DNA of 47,296 nucleotides from Verrucomicrobia bacterium ADurb.Bin118 (GCA_002070715.1 MWDV01000228.1:1-47296); one strand, 5' to 3'. Shown: positions 18,944 through 29,285, numbered from the stretch's first letter. Notes: generated by a model not told the origin, from the sequence alone. Numbers and translations: made by a program.

Positions 18944-21082
18944 ATGTCTGCAAGAATCCTGTTTATCGTGGCGCTCGCCTCGCTTATGACTGCCTGCTCG
19001 ACTTCGCACAAGGCCCCCGTCGCGGGTCCTATTAAATCGTTCAAAGACGCCCAGCAACGCGCGGAAAAATTCCGCGCTGTAATCAGTGTGCCGTCTTTCG
19101 AAACCACTCCGGACCAGGTTAGACAGGTGGTGCAGCAGACCATCGCCACCGGGAACGCCACCTTGGATGAAATTGGCCGGGGCGCGCCGGGCCGGGTGAC
19201 ATTCGATGACACAGTGCGGGCGTTGGACGACTTGAATCATCTCATCGGCACCACGGCGGGGCGGCTGGCGTTCATCAAGGAAACCAGCCCAAACGCCGCG
19301 CTGCGGGACGCGACCACCGAGGCCGTCAAGACTTTGCAGGAATGGGCGGTAGGCACGGAATACCGCGAGGATGTTTATCGCGCGGTCAAGGCTTTTGCCG
19401 ACACCCAGCCGGCGTTGGTCGGGGAGGATGCGAAGTTGCTGGAGGAAACGCTGCGCGATTACCGGCGCGCCGGACTGGCCCTGCCCAAGGCCGAGCGGGA
19501 CGAGGTCGAGCAACTCCGCAAGGACCTGGCGCGATTGACCACGGATTTTGACAGCAACATCACCAAGGCCCAAAAAGCGTTGACGTTCACCAAGGCCGAA
19601 CTGGAGGGCGTGCCGGACAGTTTTCTCGGACAGAAAGGCATCCAGACCGGCGTGGACGCGTACACCATTCTCGTCAACGTGACCTGGCAATACCTGATGA
19701 TCATGGAGAACGCCCGGAGTGAAGCGGTGCGCCGCCAGGTGGAAACCGAGCGTTGCCTCCTGGCCCGCGAGGCCAACGCGGCGTTGCTCGATCAGATCCT
19801 GAACCTGCGCGCCACCATCGCGCGCAAGCTCGGATACGCGCACTGGGCCGATTACCAGATTGAAACCAAGATGGCGCGCACGGGGGCTGCGGCGCTGGCG
19901 TTCCTGCGGGAAACCGCGGCGGGGTTGCAGCCCAAATTCGAGGCCGAACAGGCGACGTTGCGCGCACTCAAGGCGCGGGACACCGGCCAGTCCAATCCCC
20001 CATGGCACATCTGGGACTGGCGGTATTACGCCAACCAGTTGAAGAAGGAAAAATACAATGTGGACGCCGAACAGTTGCGCGTGTTTTTCCCGTACGACAA
20101 GGCGCTCGACGGCATGTTCCGCGTGTATCAACGCATCTTCGAATTGCGGTTTGACCCGATTGATCCGCCGTACCAATGGGTGGAGGGTATTCGCCTGTAC
20201 GCGGTCAGCGATTCAGTCACGGGCGAGCCGCTCGGCTTGTTTTATTTGGACATGTTCCCGCGGGAGGGGAAATTCAATCACTTCGCCCAGTTCGGCCTCA
20301 TTGAAGGCAAGCTATTGCCCGATGGTCGTTACCAACGTCCGACCGTGGCCTTGGTGTGCAATTTTCCCCCGCCCGCGCCCGACCGGCCTTCGCTGCTGTC
20401 GCATCACGAGGTGGAAACGCTCTTCCACGAGTTTGGCCACGCCATGCATTCCATCTTGACCCGCGCCAAATACAGCCGCTTTGCCGGCACCAGTGTGCCG
20501 CGCGATTTCGTTGAGGCACCGTCCCAGATGCTCGAAAACTGGGTGTGGGACAAGCGGGTGTTGGACAGTTTCGCCGCCGATTATCGCGATCCGCAGCGAA
20601 AGATTCCGGTGGAAATCCTGGCCCAGCTCAAGGCCGCCAAAAAGGCGACCATCGGCCATTTTTATCGGCGGCAATTTTCGTTCGGCATCCTGGATCTCAC
20701 CCTGCATACGCGCACCCATTCGTCCGGGACGGAGGATACGCTCCAGCTCGCCAACCAGGTGCTCGGCGAGGTGTTTTATCCCATGCCAGAGAACACCACG
20801 TTCGTGACCTATTTCGGTCATTTGATGGGCTACGACGCGGGTTACTACGGTTACGCGTGGGCGGATGTGATTGCGGCGGACATGGCCACGGTATTTGAAA
20901 GCGCGCCCGACGGCTATTTCGACATTCCGGCGGGCCGCCGTTTGCGGCGGGAGATTTACGAGCCGGGCGATTCCCGCGATGTGAATATTTCCATTCGCGA
21001 GTTTCTCGGTCGCCCGCCGCAGAATGGACCGTTCCTCAAGGAACTGGGGATTGAAGCAGCCCCGGCAGCGGGTGGCGCGTAA
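18944..21082 (+). CDS. M3 family metallopeptidase (oligopeptidase F/thimet type), predicted lipoprotein
   Basis: The ATG at 18944 gives 712 residues with a lipoprotein signal (ARILFIVALASLMTAC). The longer upstream frame overlaps the previous gene and is ignored. The M3 zinc site HEFGH is at residues 495-499 within LFHEFGHAMHS, with the third ligand region EAPSQMLENWVWD about 25 residues on. Other family blocks are seen at YFVTYFGHL-like and GYYGYAWADVIAADM positions near the C-terminus. M3 enzymes cut short peptides inside a closed cavity. Most well-known bacterial members are cytosolic, so the lipoprotein signal suggests periplasmic peptide turnover here. It converges on the chaperone cluster. 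Confidence 0.92.
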   Translation: MSARILFIVALASLMTACSTSHKAPVAGPIKSFKDAQQRAEKFRAVISVPSFETTPDQVRQVVQQTIATGNATLDEIGRGAPGRVTFDDTVRALDDLNHLIGTTAGRLAFIKETSPNAALRDATTEAVKTLQEWAVGTEYREDVYRAVKAFADTQPALVGEDAKLLEETLRDYRRAGLALPKAERDEVEQLRKDLARLTTDFDSNITKAQKALTFTKAELEGVPDSFLGQKGIQTGVDAYTILVNVTWQYLMIMENARSEAVRRQVETERCLLAREANAALLDQILNLRATIARKLGYAHWADYQIETKMARTGAAALAFLRETAAGLQPKFEAEQATLRALKARDTGQSNPPWHIWDWRYYANQLKKEKYNVDAEQLRVFFPYDKALDGMFRVYQRIFELRFDPIDPPYQWVEGIRLYAVSDSVTGEPLGLFYLDMFPREGKFNHFAQFGLIEGKLLPDGRYQRPTVALVCNFPPPAPDRPSLLSHHEVETLFHEFGHAMHSILTRAKYSRFAGTSVPRDFVEAPSQMLENWVWDKRVLDSFAADYRDPQRKIPVEILAQLKAAKKATIGHFYRRQFSFGILDLTLHTRTHSSGTEDTLQLANQVLGEVFYPMPENTTFVTYFGHLMGYDAGYYGYAWADVIAADMATVFESAPDGYFDIPAGRRLRREIYEPGDSRDVNISIREFLGRPPQNGPFLKELGIEAAPAAGGA

Positions 21083-21126
21083 CGCCTCCGTTTCCGTTCG
21101 CGCCACGCATTCTTCCGGCAAACACC

Positions 21127-21165
21127 ATAAAAAAACGGCGGACTGGTGGTCCAGTCCGCCGTTGT
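21127..21165 (-). terminator. strong intrinsic terminator of the dnaK-groES-groEL cluster
   Basis: A perfect 13-bp stem (21134-21146 pairing with 21151-21163) closes a TGGT/ACCA tetraloop. On the minus strand it is followed by a run of T (opposite the A-run ending at 21135). This lies 30 bases after the groEL stop and should end that transcript. It may also protect the M3 peptidase transcript coming from the other side. Confidence 0.92.
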
Positions 21166-21193
21166 TGATATTTCGGAATCGGTCGCGCAGGGA

Positions 21194-22831
<1,638 letters not shown>

Positions 22832-22872
22832 ATATTTTGTGTCTAGGTTCGATTGTCAGTGTTCAAAGGGAA

Positions 22873-23166
22873 TCAGTTGAGGATGGCGAGAATGTCGTCC
22901 GAGCTGAGCAGCTTGTATTCCTTGCCGTCGAGCTTGATTTCCGTGCCGCCGTATTTGCTGCACAGGACGCGGTCGCCCACCTTGACTTCAAAAGCGATTT
23001 TCTTGCCGTCGTCATCGGTCTTGCCGGTGCCGAGCACGCGGACGATGCCTTCCTGCGGTTTTTCCTTGGCGGTATCGGGAATGATAATGCCGCCCTTTTT
23101 GGTTTCCTTCTCTTCGACCGGTTCCACAAGAATGCGGTCGCCGAGGGGTTTGATGTTCAATGCCAT
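22873..23166 (-). CDS. groES: 10 kDa co-chaperonin GroES
   Basis: The 97-residue protein is a standard GroES. It has the N-terminal [20 protein letters not shown], the mobile-loop region following it ([19 protein letters not shown]), and the dome and C-terminal part with [20 protein letters not shown]. It caps GroEL during folding. It sits 68 bases downstream of dnaK and 41 bases upstream of groEL in the same direction, so the three genes probably share at least one transcript. Confidence 0.98.
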   Translation of the reverse strand: MALNIKPLGDRILVEPVEEKETKKGGIIIPDTAKEKPQEGIVRVLGTGKTDDDGKKIAFEVKVGDRVLCSKYGGTEIKLDGKEYKLLSSDDILAILN

Positions 23167-23234
23167 ATTTTCTTTTCGGTTTGTTTTGGTGTTTGTTCGG
23201 AATCAAATCCCGCCGCCCGAGCAAGCGGGAAAAA

Positions 23235-25175
23235 CTATTTCTTCTCGTCCACGACTTCGGCGTCAATGATGGGGCCGTCGTCCGACTTGCCCGCGTCCGC
23301 CGGGCCGCTGTCGGTGGGGGGCGCCTCGCCGCCGGCCTGGGCCTGGCTGGCCCGGGCCTTTTCGGTGGCGGCCTTGTACAGTTCGGCGCTCACCGCCTGC
23401 CAAACCTCGTTGAGCTTTTCGCTCGCGGATTTGATCGCGGCCGTGTCGTTGCCTTTGAGCGCGGCCTTCACTTCCTCGATCGCCTTCTCGATCTTGCTCT
23501 TGTCATCGCCGGAAATTTTGTCGGCGTTGTCCTTGAGCATCTTCTCGGACCGATAAACGCTGGTATCGGCCTCGTTGCGGGTCTCGACTTCCTCCCGGCG
23601 CTTCTTGTCGTCCTCAGCGTGGGCCTCGGCGTCTTTGCGCATCTTCTCGATTTCTTCCTTCGAGAGGCCGCTGCTGGCGGTGATGGTGATCTTTTGTTCC
23701 TTGCCGGTGCCAAGGTCCTTGGCGCTGACGTTCAAAATGCCATTGGCATCAATGTCGAAGGTGACTTCGATTTGCGGCACGCCCCGCGGGGCGGGCGGGA
23801 TGTCCGCCAACTGGAACTTGCCGATGGTTTTGTTGTCGCGCGCGAACTGGCGCTCCCCCTGCAACACATGGATTTCCACGCCCGGTTGATTGTCGGAGGC
23901 CGTGGAGAAAATCTCGGATTTGCGCGTGGGAATCGTGGTGTTGCGCTCAATGAGGCGCGTGAACACGCCGCCCAAGGTTTCGATGCCGAGGGAGAGCGGA
24001 GTCACGTCCAACAGGAGCACATCTTTGACGTCGCCCTTGAGCACGCCGCCCTGAATGGCCACGCCCACCGCGACGACTTCGTCGGGGTTCACACCTTGGT
24101 GCGGCGGTTTGTTCACAAGTTTATGGGCGGTTTCAACGACCTTCGGCATGCGGGTCATGCCGCCGACGAGCACCAATTCGTCAATCTTCCCCGCGTCCAA
24201 CTCCGCGTCCTTGAGGCAGGCGGCGACCGGGCCAACCGTGCGTTCGAAAAGCTCGTCGCACAGTTGCTCCATCTTCGCGCGGGTCAACTTCATGCTGATG
24301 TGTTTGGGCCCGCTGGCGTCCGCCGTGATGAACGGCAGGTTGATGTCATAGGTCTGCGAACTGGAAAGGGCGATTTTGGCCTTCTCGGCTTCTTCCTTGA
24401 TGCGCTGGAGCGCGTCCGGCTGCTTGCGTAGATCCATGCCCTGGTCCTTTTTGAATTCGTCGAGGATCCAGTCCATGATCCGGTTGTCCCAGTCATCGCC
24501 TCCGAGGTGCGTATCGCCGTTGGTGGCTTTGACCTCGAACACGCCGTCGCCGATCTCGAGCACGGAAATATCGAAGGTCCCTCCGCCGAGGTCATAGACC
24601 GCGATTTTTTCGTCCTTCTTCTTGTCGAGACCGTAGGCCAGCGAGGCGGCCGTCGGTTCATTGATGATGCGCAGCACTTCCAGCCCCGCAATGCGCCCGG
24701 CGTCCTTCGTGGCTTGCCGTTGCGAATCGTTGAAATAAGCCGGTACCGTAATGACCGCCTGGGTGATCTTTTCCCCCAAACGCATTTCGGCGTCGGCCTT
24801 CAATTTCTGCAAAATCATGGCGGAGATTTCCGGCGGGCTGAATCGCTTCTTCTCGCCGTTCACCTCGACTTCAACGTGGGCGTCGCCGTTCGCGGCTTCG
24901 ACCACTTTGTAGGGCATGCGTTTGGCTTCCTCTTCGACTTCACGGAACTTGCGTCCCATGAAGCGCTTAATCGAGTAAATGGTATTGCGGGCGTTGGTGA
25001 CCGCCTGGCGTTTGGCGGCGTCGCCCACCACGCGTTCCCCGTTCTTGGTGAAAGCCACGACGGACGGTGTGACCCGCCGGCCTTCGGAGTTTTCCAAGAC
25101 CATCGGTTCCCCGCCTTCCATGACCGCCGTGCACGAATTGGTCGTGCCCAAATCTATTCCAATGACTTTTGCCAT
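23235..25175 (-). CDS. dnaK: Hsp70 chaperone DnaK
   Basis: The 646-residue protein is a full DnaK. The nucleotide-binding domain starts [18 protein letters not shown] and has [34 protein letters not shown] and [12 protein letters not shown]. The substrate-binding domain has [17 protein letters not shown] and RNTTIPT. The helical lid ends in an acidic tail EVVDEKK. DnaK binds exposed hydrophobic peptides with DnaJ and GrpE. Neither partner gene is in this window. It leads a minus-strand cluster with groES and groEL. The 222-base upstream region has paired repeats and a GC-rich hairpin that may govern expression. Confidence 0.99.
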   Translation of the reverse strand: MAKVIGIDLGTTNSCTAVMEGGEPMVLENSEGRRVTPSVVAFTKNGERVVGDAAKRQAVTNARNTIYSIKRFMGRKFREVEEEAKRMPYKVVEAANGDAHVEVEVNGEKKRFSPPEISAMILQKLKADAEMRLGEKITQAVITVPAYFNDSQRQATKDAGRIAGLEVLRIINEPTAASLAYGLDKKKDEKIAVYDLGGGTFDISVLEIGDGVFEVKATNGDTHLGGDDWDNRIMDWILDEFKKDQGMDLRKQPDALQRIKEEAEKAKIALSSSQTYDINLPFITADASGPKHISMKLTRAKMEQLCDELFERTVGPVAACLKDAELDAGKIDELVLVGGMTRMPKVVETAHKLVNKPPHQGVNPDEVVAVGVAIQGGVLKGDVKDVLLLDVTPLSLGIETLGGVFTRLIERNTTIPTRKSEIFSTASDNQPGVEIHVLQGERQFARDNKTIGKFQLADIPPAPRGVPQIEVTFDIDANGILNVSAKDLGTGKEQKITITASSGLSKEEIEKMRKDAEAHAEDDKKRREEVETRNEADTSVYRSEKMLKDNADKISGDDKSKIEKAIEEVKAALKGNDTAAIKSASEKLNEVWQAVSAELYKAATEKARASQAQAGGEAPPTDSGPADAGKSDDGPIIDAEVVDEKK

Positions 25176-25191
25176 AATAAAAAATCGTAAC

Positions 25192-25212
25192 GCGGCGCGA
25201 CCCGTGCGCCGC
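25192..25212 (-). promoter_or_regulatory. GC-rich hairpin in the dnaK 5' leader
   Basis: A perfect 7-bp stem, GCGGCGC (25192-25198) with GCGCCGC (25206-25212), encloses a 7-base loop. It ends 16 bases upstream of the dnaK ATG. The 16 bases between are AT-rich with no Shine-Dalgarno match. It could affect mRNA stability or start-site access. It has no T-run and is not a terminator. Confidence 0.4.
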
Positions 25213-25255
25213 TGGCTCTTTCTCTAGCGCCCACTGTGCCATCTCTGAAAAAATC

Positions 25256-25287
25256 GGGAAAATCGCTGAATTCATTGGGAAAATCGC
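25256..25287 (-). promoter_or_regulatory. two phased direct repeats upstream of dnaK, possible operator
   Basis: GGGAAAATCGC occurs at 25256-25266 and again at 25277-25287, exactly 21 bases apart or two helical turns. It lies about 80-110 bases upstream of the dnaK start. No CIRCE element (TTAGCACTC with its inverted copy) was seen in 25176-25398. The repeats are therefore a candidate binding site for another heat-shock regulator. This is inference from position and phasing. Confidence 0.4.
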
Positions 25288-25347
25288 GATCTCTCTGGCC
25301 TCCCGCAAAACACGGAACTGCGTCAGTCGCGCCAAGATGTCCCACTT

Positions 25348-25364
25348 CGGCTAGGAATTAGCCG
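25348..25364 (-). other. small hairpin between pyrE and the dnaK promoter region
   Basis: CGGCTA and TAGCCG form a perfect 6-bp stem with a 5-base loop, 34 bases after the pyrE stop. There is no T-run on the minus strand after it. It may be an RNA 3'-end stabiliser or a weak, Rho-assisted end for pyrE. Confidence 0.3.
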
Positions 25365-25398
25365 TGAGACGGCACAATGAAATGGATCGATCGGATGT

Positions 25399-25965
25399 CT
25401 ATTTCCCACCGGGTTTTACGGGCGGGATGGCGCTTAGATCGGGTGGCAATTGATCGGGCGGAAAGTTTTCGACCTTCAGAGTAAGCAGGCTGAATAGTGG
25501 AACGCCCAGTTGAACCCCGCCGTCCGAGCGATCCACCAAAATGGCGACGCCCCGGACTTGGCCTCCGGTGGCTTGCACCAGCGCCATGGTTTCCTGCACG
25601 CGGCCGCCTTTGGTAATGACATCTTCCACCACCAACATCGGTTCGCCGGCGGCAATGGTGAATCCGCGACGCAACACCAGCCGGCCATCCTCCTTTTCCG
25701 TGAAAATGAAGCGGAGCCCCAATTGCCGGGCAACTTCCTGGCCGATGACCAGACCGCCCATGGCTGGCGCAATCACGGTGGCGGCCCCGAGGGAGCGCAC
25801 CTTCGCGGCCAACGCGGCGCCCAGGCGTTCCACCACAGGCATCTGCTGCAGGGCCAGGGCGCATTGCACATATTGGCGGCTGCGCAAACCGCTGCGCAGG
25901 ATGAAATGGCCCTCGAGCAACGCGCCGGTTTCCCGAAAAATTTGACGAACTTGATCTTCGGTCAT
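25399..25965 (-). CDS. pyrE: orotate phosphoribosyltransferase
   Basis: The ATG at 25965 gives 188 residues beginning MTEDQVRQIFRETGALLEGHF, the usual PyrE start. The frame extends upstream to 26148 without family features. The type I phosphoribosyltransferase PRPP loop is MLVVEDVITKGGRVQETM, with a Lys where TTG is more common, and the hood region has SGLRSRQYVQCALALQQMP. The N-terminal GHFILRSGLRS and IAPAMGGLVIGQEVARQL match PyrE. It makes orotidine monophosphate from orotate and PRPP in pyrimidine synthesis. It is transcribed toward dnaK, 223 bases away. Confidence 0.92.
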   Translation of the reverse strand: MTEDQVRQIFRETGALLEGHFILRSGLRSRQYVQCALALQQMPVVERLGAALAAKVRSLGAATVIAPAMGGLVIGQEVARQLGLRFIFTEKEDGRLVLRRGFTIAAGEPMLVVEDVITKGGRVQETMALVQATGGQVRGVAILVDRSDGGVQLGVPLFSLLTLKVENFPPDQLPPDLSAIPPVKPGGK

Positions 25966-26284
25966 GCGCGGCAGTTTCAAGGGTCGGGCCGGCGGATTCA
26001 AGCGGGAACGCGGTGTGCGGTGGGGAAGACGGGAGACATCGTGACCTCCGGTGATGAAGAAGAGATGTTGAACCCCGCCAGGAGAACGCGCGCCTGCACC
26101 TCTCCGGAAGCGGCGCCGCCCCGGCGTGTCACGGAGGAACACTGCCATCTCCGGAGCGATGCTTGGATTGTCCCCTCGCCAAAGGATGCATTCCTCCCAC
26201 CAACCCAGCGGAACAGCCTCAGTGCGGGGGCGTCGTTACTGCAACTTTGCAAGTCGAAGATTGCCCATATCTGCCCCAAAGACA

Positions 26285-26397
26285 GCCTCGTCAGAGGCGG
26301 CGTCGTTGTTGCCACAGACCTAACAATCTCCAAGCCCCGTTCGGGGCGACATCTCTGGAGAACCAGTCACCAATAATTCTTCAGCTCCGTCAGGAGC
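26285..26397. repeat. array of three covarying hairpin repeats, period 49-50 bases
   Basis: Three short palindromes begin at 26285, 26334 and 26384: GCCTC-GTCA-GAGGC, GCCCCG-TT-CGGGGC and GCTCC-GTCA-GGAGC. Each is followed by a similar GACAT or GGCGT tail. The stems differ in sequence but every change is compensated, so pairing is kept. Spacers of about 35 bases differ. This resembles extragenic palindromic repeats and not CRISPR, whose repeats would be identical. Function is unknown. Confidence 0.6.
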
Positions 26398-26582
26398 GAC
26401 ATAATCGGGAGGCACAACCCAATTGCCGTTCCCTCCAATTTTCCCTTCAGCACAAAAGAAGAGATGATCCCGCTCTTGGCGAGGCTCAAAAGGTTATGGC
26501 CTGCCATCCCCACAAAGATGTCGTGCCTCCGGCGTTCACCGAGCAGGGAGCGCGGCCTGGAGGTTATCTCCCCAATCCTTTC

Positions 26583-26654
26583 ATCCGCAGATGACGCCAC
26601 TTCATGCCGATGGAGCCCCGGAAAAAATCGGAGCCAGCTGCGTCATCTGCGGAT
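26583..26654. repeat. 72-base element with perfect 15-bp terminal inverted repeats
   Basis: ATCCGCAGATGACGC at 26583-26597 is exactly complementary to GCGTCATCTGCGGAT at 26640-26654, with 42 bases between. The middle contains a further short CGAT/ATCG pairing and two GGAGCC copies. It may be a small non-autonomous mobile element or a palindromic intergenic repeat. The pyrE side and the membrane protein gene side are both free of genes. Confidence 0.6.
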
Positions 26655-26700
26655 TCGCTTTTTCGGGCTGGTGACGGCGTCCTCATTGACGGGACGGCTT

Positions 26701-28164
26701 CTACCGCTCAATGGTAAAAGTGACGTCAAAATTTGTTTGCCGTGTTCCTGGCCGCGGCTCCAATCCGCCGTCATCAGTCCGGTCCGGGCCGATGGAATAG
26801 ACCATGAATCCAGCGGGAAGACGCTTGTAACGCAGCGGATTGTCGTCGAACGGATCAGGTGGCAAGGTGGGCAGCAAATCGGGGACAAGTTGTTCAAGGC
26901 GGTCGGGTAATTGTCCGTTGTGGCGCCAACGGTAGCGCTCAACTGCTAACGCAACCAACATGGTCCGTCGGTGCCCTTCCAACCGAACAAATTTAGCGGC
27001 CGCTTTCTCCTCTGCGGGTAACAGCATCGCCGAAAAGATTTTGGGTGGCATCCGCCGGGCTCTCGTCGCGACTTCCGTAAAGAGCGCTTCACATTCTTGC
27101 AGCGCCCTGGCATCGCTTCGCTCGGCCAAAGCAATAGCTTGCTCCATGGTTTCCAAAATGAGGCGTCGGTCCGCGTCCTTGAGACCGATAAACCCCAGCA
27201 GACGCATGCCAGCCTGGAAGCCTGCATAGTTGTCTGTCTCCTCGGCTTCGTTCGATGAATCAGTGATTTTGGCGAACTCCATCGGTGAAAGGTTGAACAC
27301 GTTTAAAAACACCGTGCGTTCCGCGAGAAATGAAAGTCGTAACGCTCCCGGCATCGCGATTTGATCAGCCACCCGGCCGAGCCTTTCGAGTTGCGGTGGG
27401 GAAAGTGCGTGGCGCGACAGCAGCCGTTCAGCGGCATTGATGGTCAGGTCGTAACACACAATGCGGACGAGCTGGCTGATTAACGTCGGTTCGATGGACA
27501 GGGTTTGTCCAGTGCGGGCCATGTCCTCGATGGCGGCTAATGCTACGTCAGGCTCGTGGTTCTGGATCGCCAGCAAAGCCAGGATATTGAAACTTTGCGC
27601 CTCACGTTTGAGTTGGGGCAGATGGGGCAGAAGCATGCTGAAACCCTCCGTGAGCGTCAGCGGAAATCGGAACCTGGGTTTGCGTAAGGCAAGGCGAAGT
27701 TTTTCAAGATGCTCCGCTTGTTCCGTCGCAAATGTCGTTGCGGCCGCCAAATTCTCCGGGGTTAACTCAGTGGTCCGCGAAATCCGTTTGGCCTTGTTGC
27801 CCAAGAGAGGCAGGGCATCGTCCCAGTGTGGTGTGCGCCGTTCTGGCAATGGGCGCTTGCCTTCCAGATAAGCCAACCAAAACTCCGGGTCTTCCTGTTG
27901 CCACAGCTCCAGCAACAGAATCGCTCCATTTTCCTCGTCGGGTATCGGTGGGTAGGTCGCCGCCAAGTCAGTCAGAGTCAACGGCTCGCCTTTCTGTTTG
28001 ATTTTTGCCTCCAGTCGGCTGACCGCGATGGCGTTGGACACGCGATAACCCACGAACACGCCCGAGAGAATGACCAGCGGCGCCAACAGGCAGATCGGAA
28101 TGATGACTAACGGCCAGCGGCGCGGTTTGCGGAGTAACGGCGGCGGTTGGATCGGAGCGCTCAT
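26701..28164 (-). CDS. single-pass membrane protein with a GspG-like C-terminal segment, function unknown
   Basis: The 487-residue product has a Pro-rich start and one membrane helix (about residues 17-39, WPLVIIPICLLAPLVILSGVFVG reduced to its core), followed by a long soluble helical region. Its C-terminal 70 residues contain YRWRHNGQLPDRLEQLVPD, PPDPFDDNPLRYKR and YSIGPDRTDDGG. These are the D-P-F/W-x-x-x-L-x-Y and Y-S-x-G-P-D patterns of type II secretion pseudopilin (GspG) tails. The same ending is common in planctomycete and verrucomicrobial membrane proteins of unknown role. No N-terminal methylation (pilin) signal is present. I do not assign a function. Confidence 0.75.
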   Translation of the reverse strand: MSAPIQPPPLLRKPRRWPLVIIPICLLAPLVILSGVFVGYRVSNAIAVSRLEAKIKQKGEPLTLTDLAATYPPIPDEENGAILLLELWQQEDPEFWLAYLEGKRPLPERRTPHWDDALPLLGNKAKRISRTTELTPENLAAATTFATEQAEHLEKLRLALRKPRFRFPLTLTEGFSMLLPHLPQLKREAQSFNILALLAIQNHEPDVALAAIEDMARTGQTLSIEPTLISQLVRIVCYDLTINAAERLLSRHALSPPQLERLGRVADQIAMPGALRLSFLAERTVFLNVFNLSPMEFAKITDSSNEAEETDNYAGFQAGMRLLGFIGLKDADRRLILETMEQAIALAERSDARALQECEALFTEVATRARRMPPKIFSAMLLPAEEKAAAKFVRLEGHRRTMLVALAVERYRWRHNGQLPDRLEQLVPDLLPTLPPDPFDDNPLRYKRLPAGFMVYSIGPDRTDDGGLEPRPGTRQTNFDVTFTIER

Positions 28165-28631
28165 GGTATAGCCGAATGCTTTATTGCAGCCTCAAAAGAG
28201 AAGCACCAGCAAAAAGTGCGTGGCCACACCATGGGTCATCCGTGGTCAGCCATCGAGACGCATTATCCAACTGGGCGGCAAATTGCTATTCAGCGCACCC
28301 AAGTTGGCCGTTCCACCCATGCCTCAAGAAACCAAAGCTCAAGCGCCGCAGGTCGGTGGACAACCACCCTCCGTCAGGGGCGGTTGCGGAAACAAACGCA
28401 AACAATTTCCCAACCCTGTCAGCGCGGCACAGCTCCCTTTCAAATCCTTGAGGCCCAAACCCCAGTTCTCGTCGGCGGCATGTCAACTTGCTGCCTGCTC
28501 GCCTTGGCCCGGCGTCACCGTTTTTACTTACCGAAACCCTTTTCCGAGGCGCACGACCTCTCCGGCCTTTCCTGAATGCGGCGGCCGGCTTTGCTCTGGA
28601 TTTTTCGGATGGATTGCCAAATGCTGCGCGC
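28165..28631. other. 467-base region between two divergent membrane protein genes
   Basis: No convincing gene is seen. It must contain promoters for both flanking genes, but no clear -35/-10 pair was recognised. Around 28365-28387 the sequence CCCTCCGTCAGGGGCGG resembles a decayed member of the hairpin family at 26285-26397, with the same GTCA-type loop and a GGCG tail. The long frame through this region loses to the frame that carries the HELTH motif downstream. Confidence 0.35.
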
Positions 28632-29285
28632 GTGCCGAAGTGGGTGAAAATGCTGCTGGCCATTGTCTTGCTTCCCGCGTGTGTCGGCGCGGGCCGGGCC
28701 TTGTGGTTGGTCATACGCGCCAGCGGAGGCGCGGATACCACCTGGGTGCCGTTCCTGGCAGGCGCCGCGTGCTGGCTCGTGGTGTTTGTGTTGTTACCCA
28801 AGCCGATGTGGATCTATGTCTTTGGCCACGAATTGACGCACGCGCTATGGACCTGGCTGTTCGGCGGACGCGTAAAACGGTTCAAGGCGACCGCCAATGG
28901 CGGTCATGTGGTGGTTTCCAAGACCAATTTTCTCATCGCGCTGGCCCCCTATTTTTTCCCGGTGTATGCGGTGTTGGTCCTCCTGGGATTCGGGATCGGG
29001 CATTGGCTTTGGGATTGGTCGGCTTTTCGCGGGTGGTTTCACTTGCTGTTGGGCGTGGCGTACGCCTTTCATCTGACGCTGACCTGGCACATCCTGCAGA
29101 CGCGCCAGACCGACATTACCAGCCAGGGTTGGTTGTTTTCGGCGGTGATCATTTTTCTCGGCAACGTGGGGGTTTTGTTGGTGGGGATTCCGTTGTTGAC
29201 GGACCGAGGAAGCCTCCTCACCTCCCTGGGTTGGTGGTTAAAATATACCGGGGAAGCCTTCCATAGTTTGGCCCGGATTTTTTGA
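28632..29285 (+). CDS. M50-like (site-2 protease type) integral membrane protein
   Basis: The start is uncertain: GTG at 28632 (VPKWVKMLLAIVLLP) or ATG at 28650. About 217 residues contain five or six membrane segments. A metalloprotease motif HELTHALWTWLFGGRVKRF lies near residues 60-78, matching the H-E-x-x-H plus GGR-V pattern of the M50B group. Site-2 proteases cut transmembrane substrates within the membrane. The second zinc-ligand motif (usually N/D-x-x-P-G/D) is not obvious, so activity is uncertain. It is divergent from the GspG-tailed membrane protein. Confidence 0.65.
   Translation: MPKWVKMLLAIVLLPACVGAGRALWLVIRASGGADTTWVPFLAGAACWLVVFVLLPKPMWIYVFGHELTHALWTWLFGGRVKRFKATANGGHVVVSKTNFLIALAPYFFPVYAVLVLLGFGIGHWLWDWSAFRGWFHLLLGVAYAFHLTLTWHILQTRQTDITSQGWLFSAVIIFLGNVGVLLVGIPLLTDRGSLLTSLGWWLKYTGEAFHSLARIF

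Larger units (their letters stand above)
25966..26700. other. 735-base gene-free region carrying a hairpin array and a palindromic element
   Basis: No reading frame here shows family features or a plausible start. The stretch holds three regularly spaced hairpins (26285-26397), a more degenerate copy before them near 26214-26245 sharing GCGTCGTT, and a 72-base inverted-repeat element (26583-26654). These are annotated separately. The left part, 25966-26210, shows nothing recognisable. Confidence 0.5.

Noticed and set aside
25176-25398. CIRCE/HrcA operator upstream of dnaK
   Set aside because: No TTAGCACTC-type inverted repeat was found in the region.
26285-26397. CRISPR array
   Set aside because: The repeats are short palindromes with differing stems, the count is three, and no cas gene is present.
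28184-29266. 360-codon plus-strand frame overlapping the M50-like gene
   Set aside because: The overlapping frame carries the HELTH motif and membrane helices, and this one has neither.
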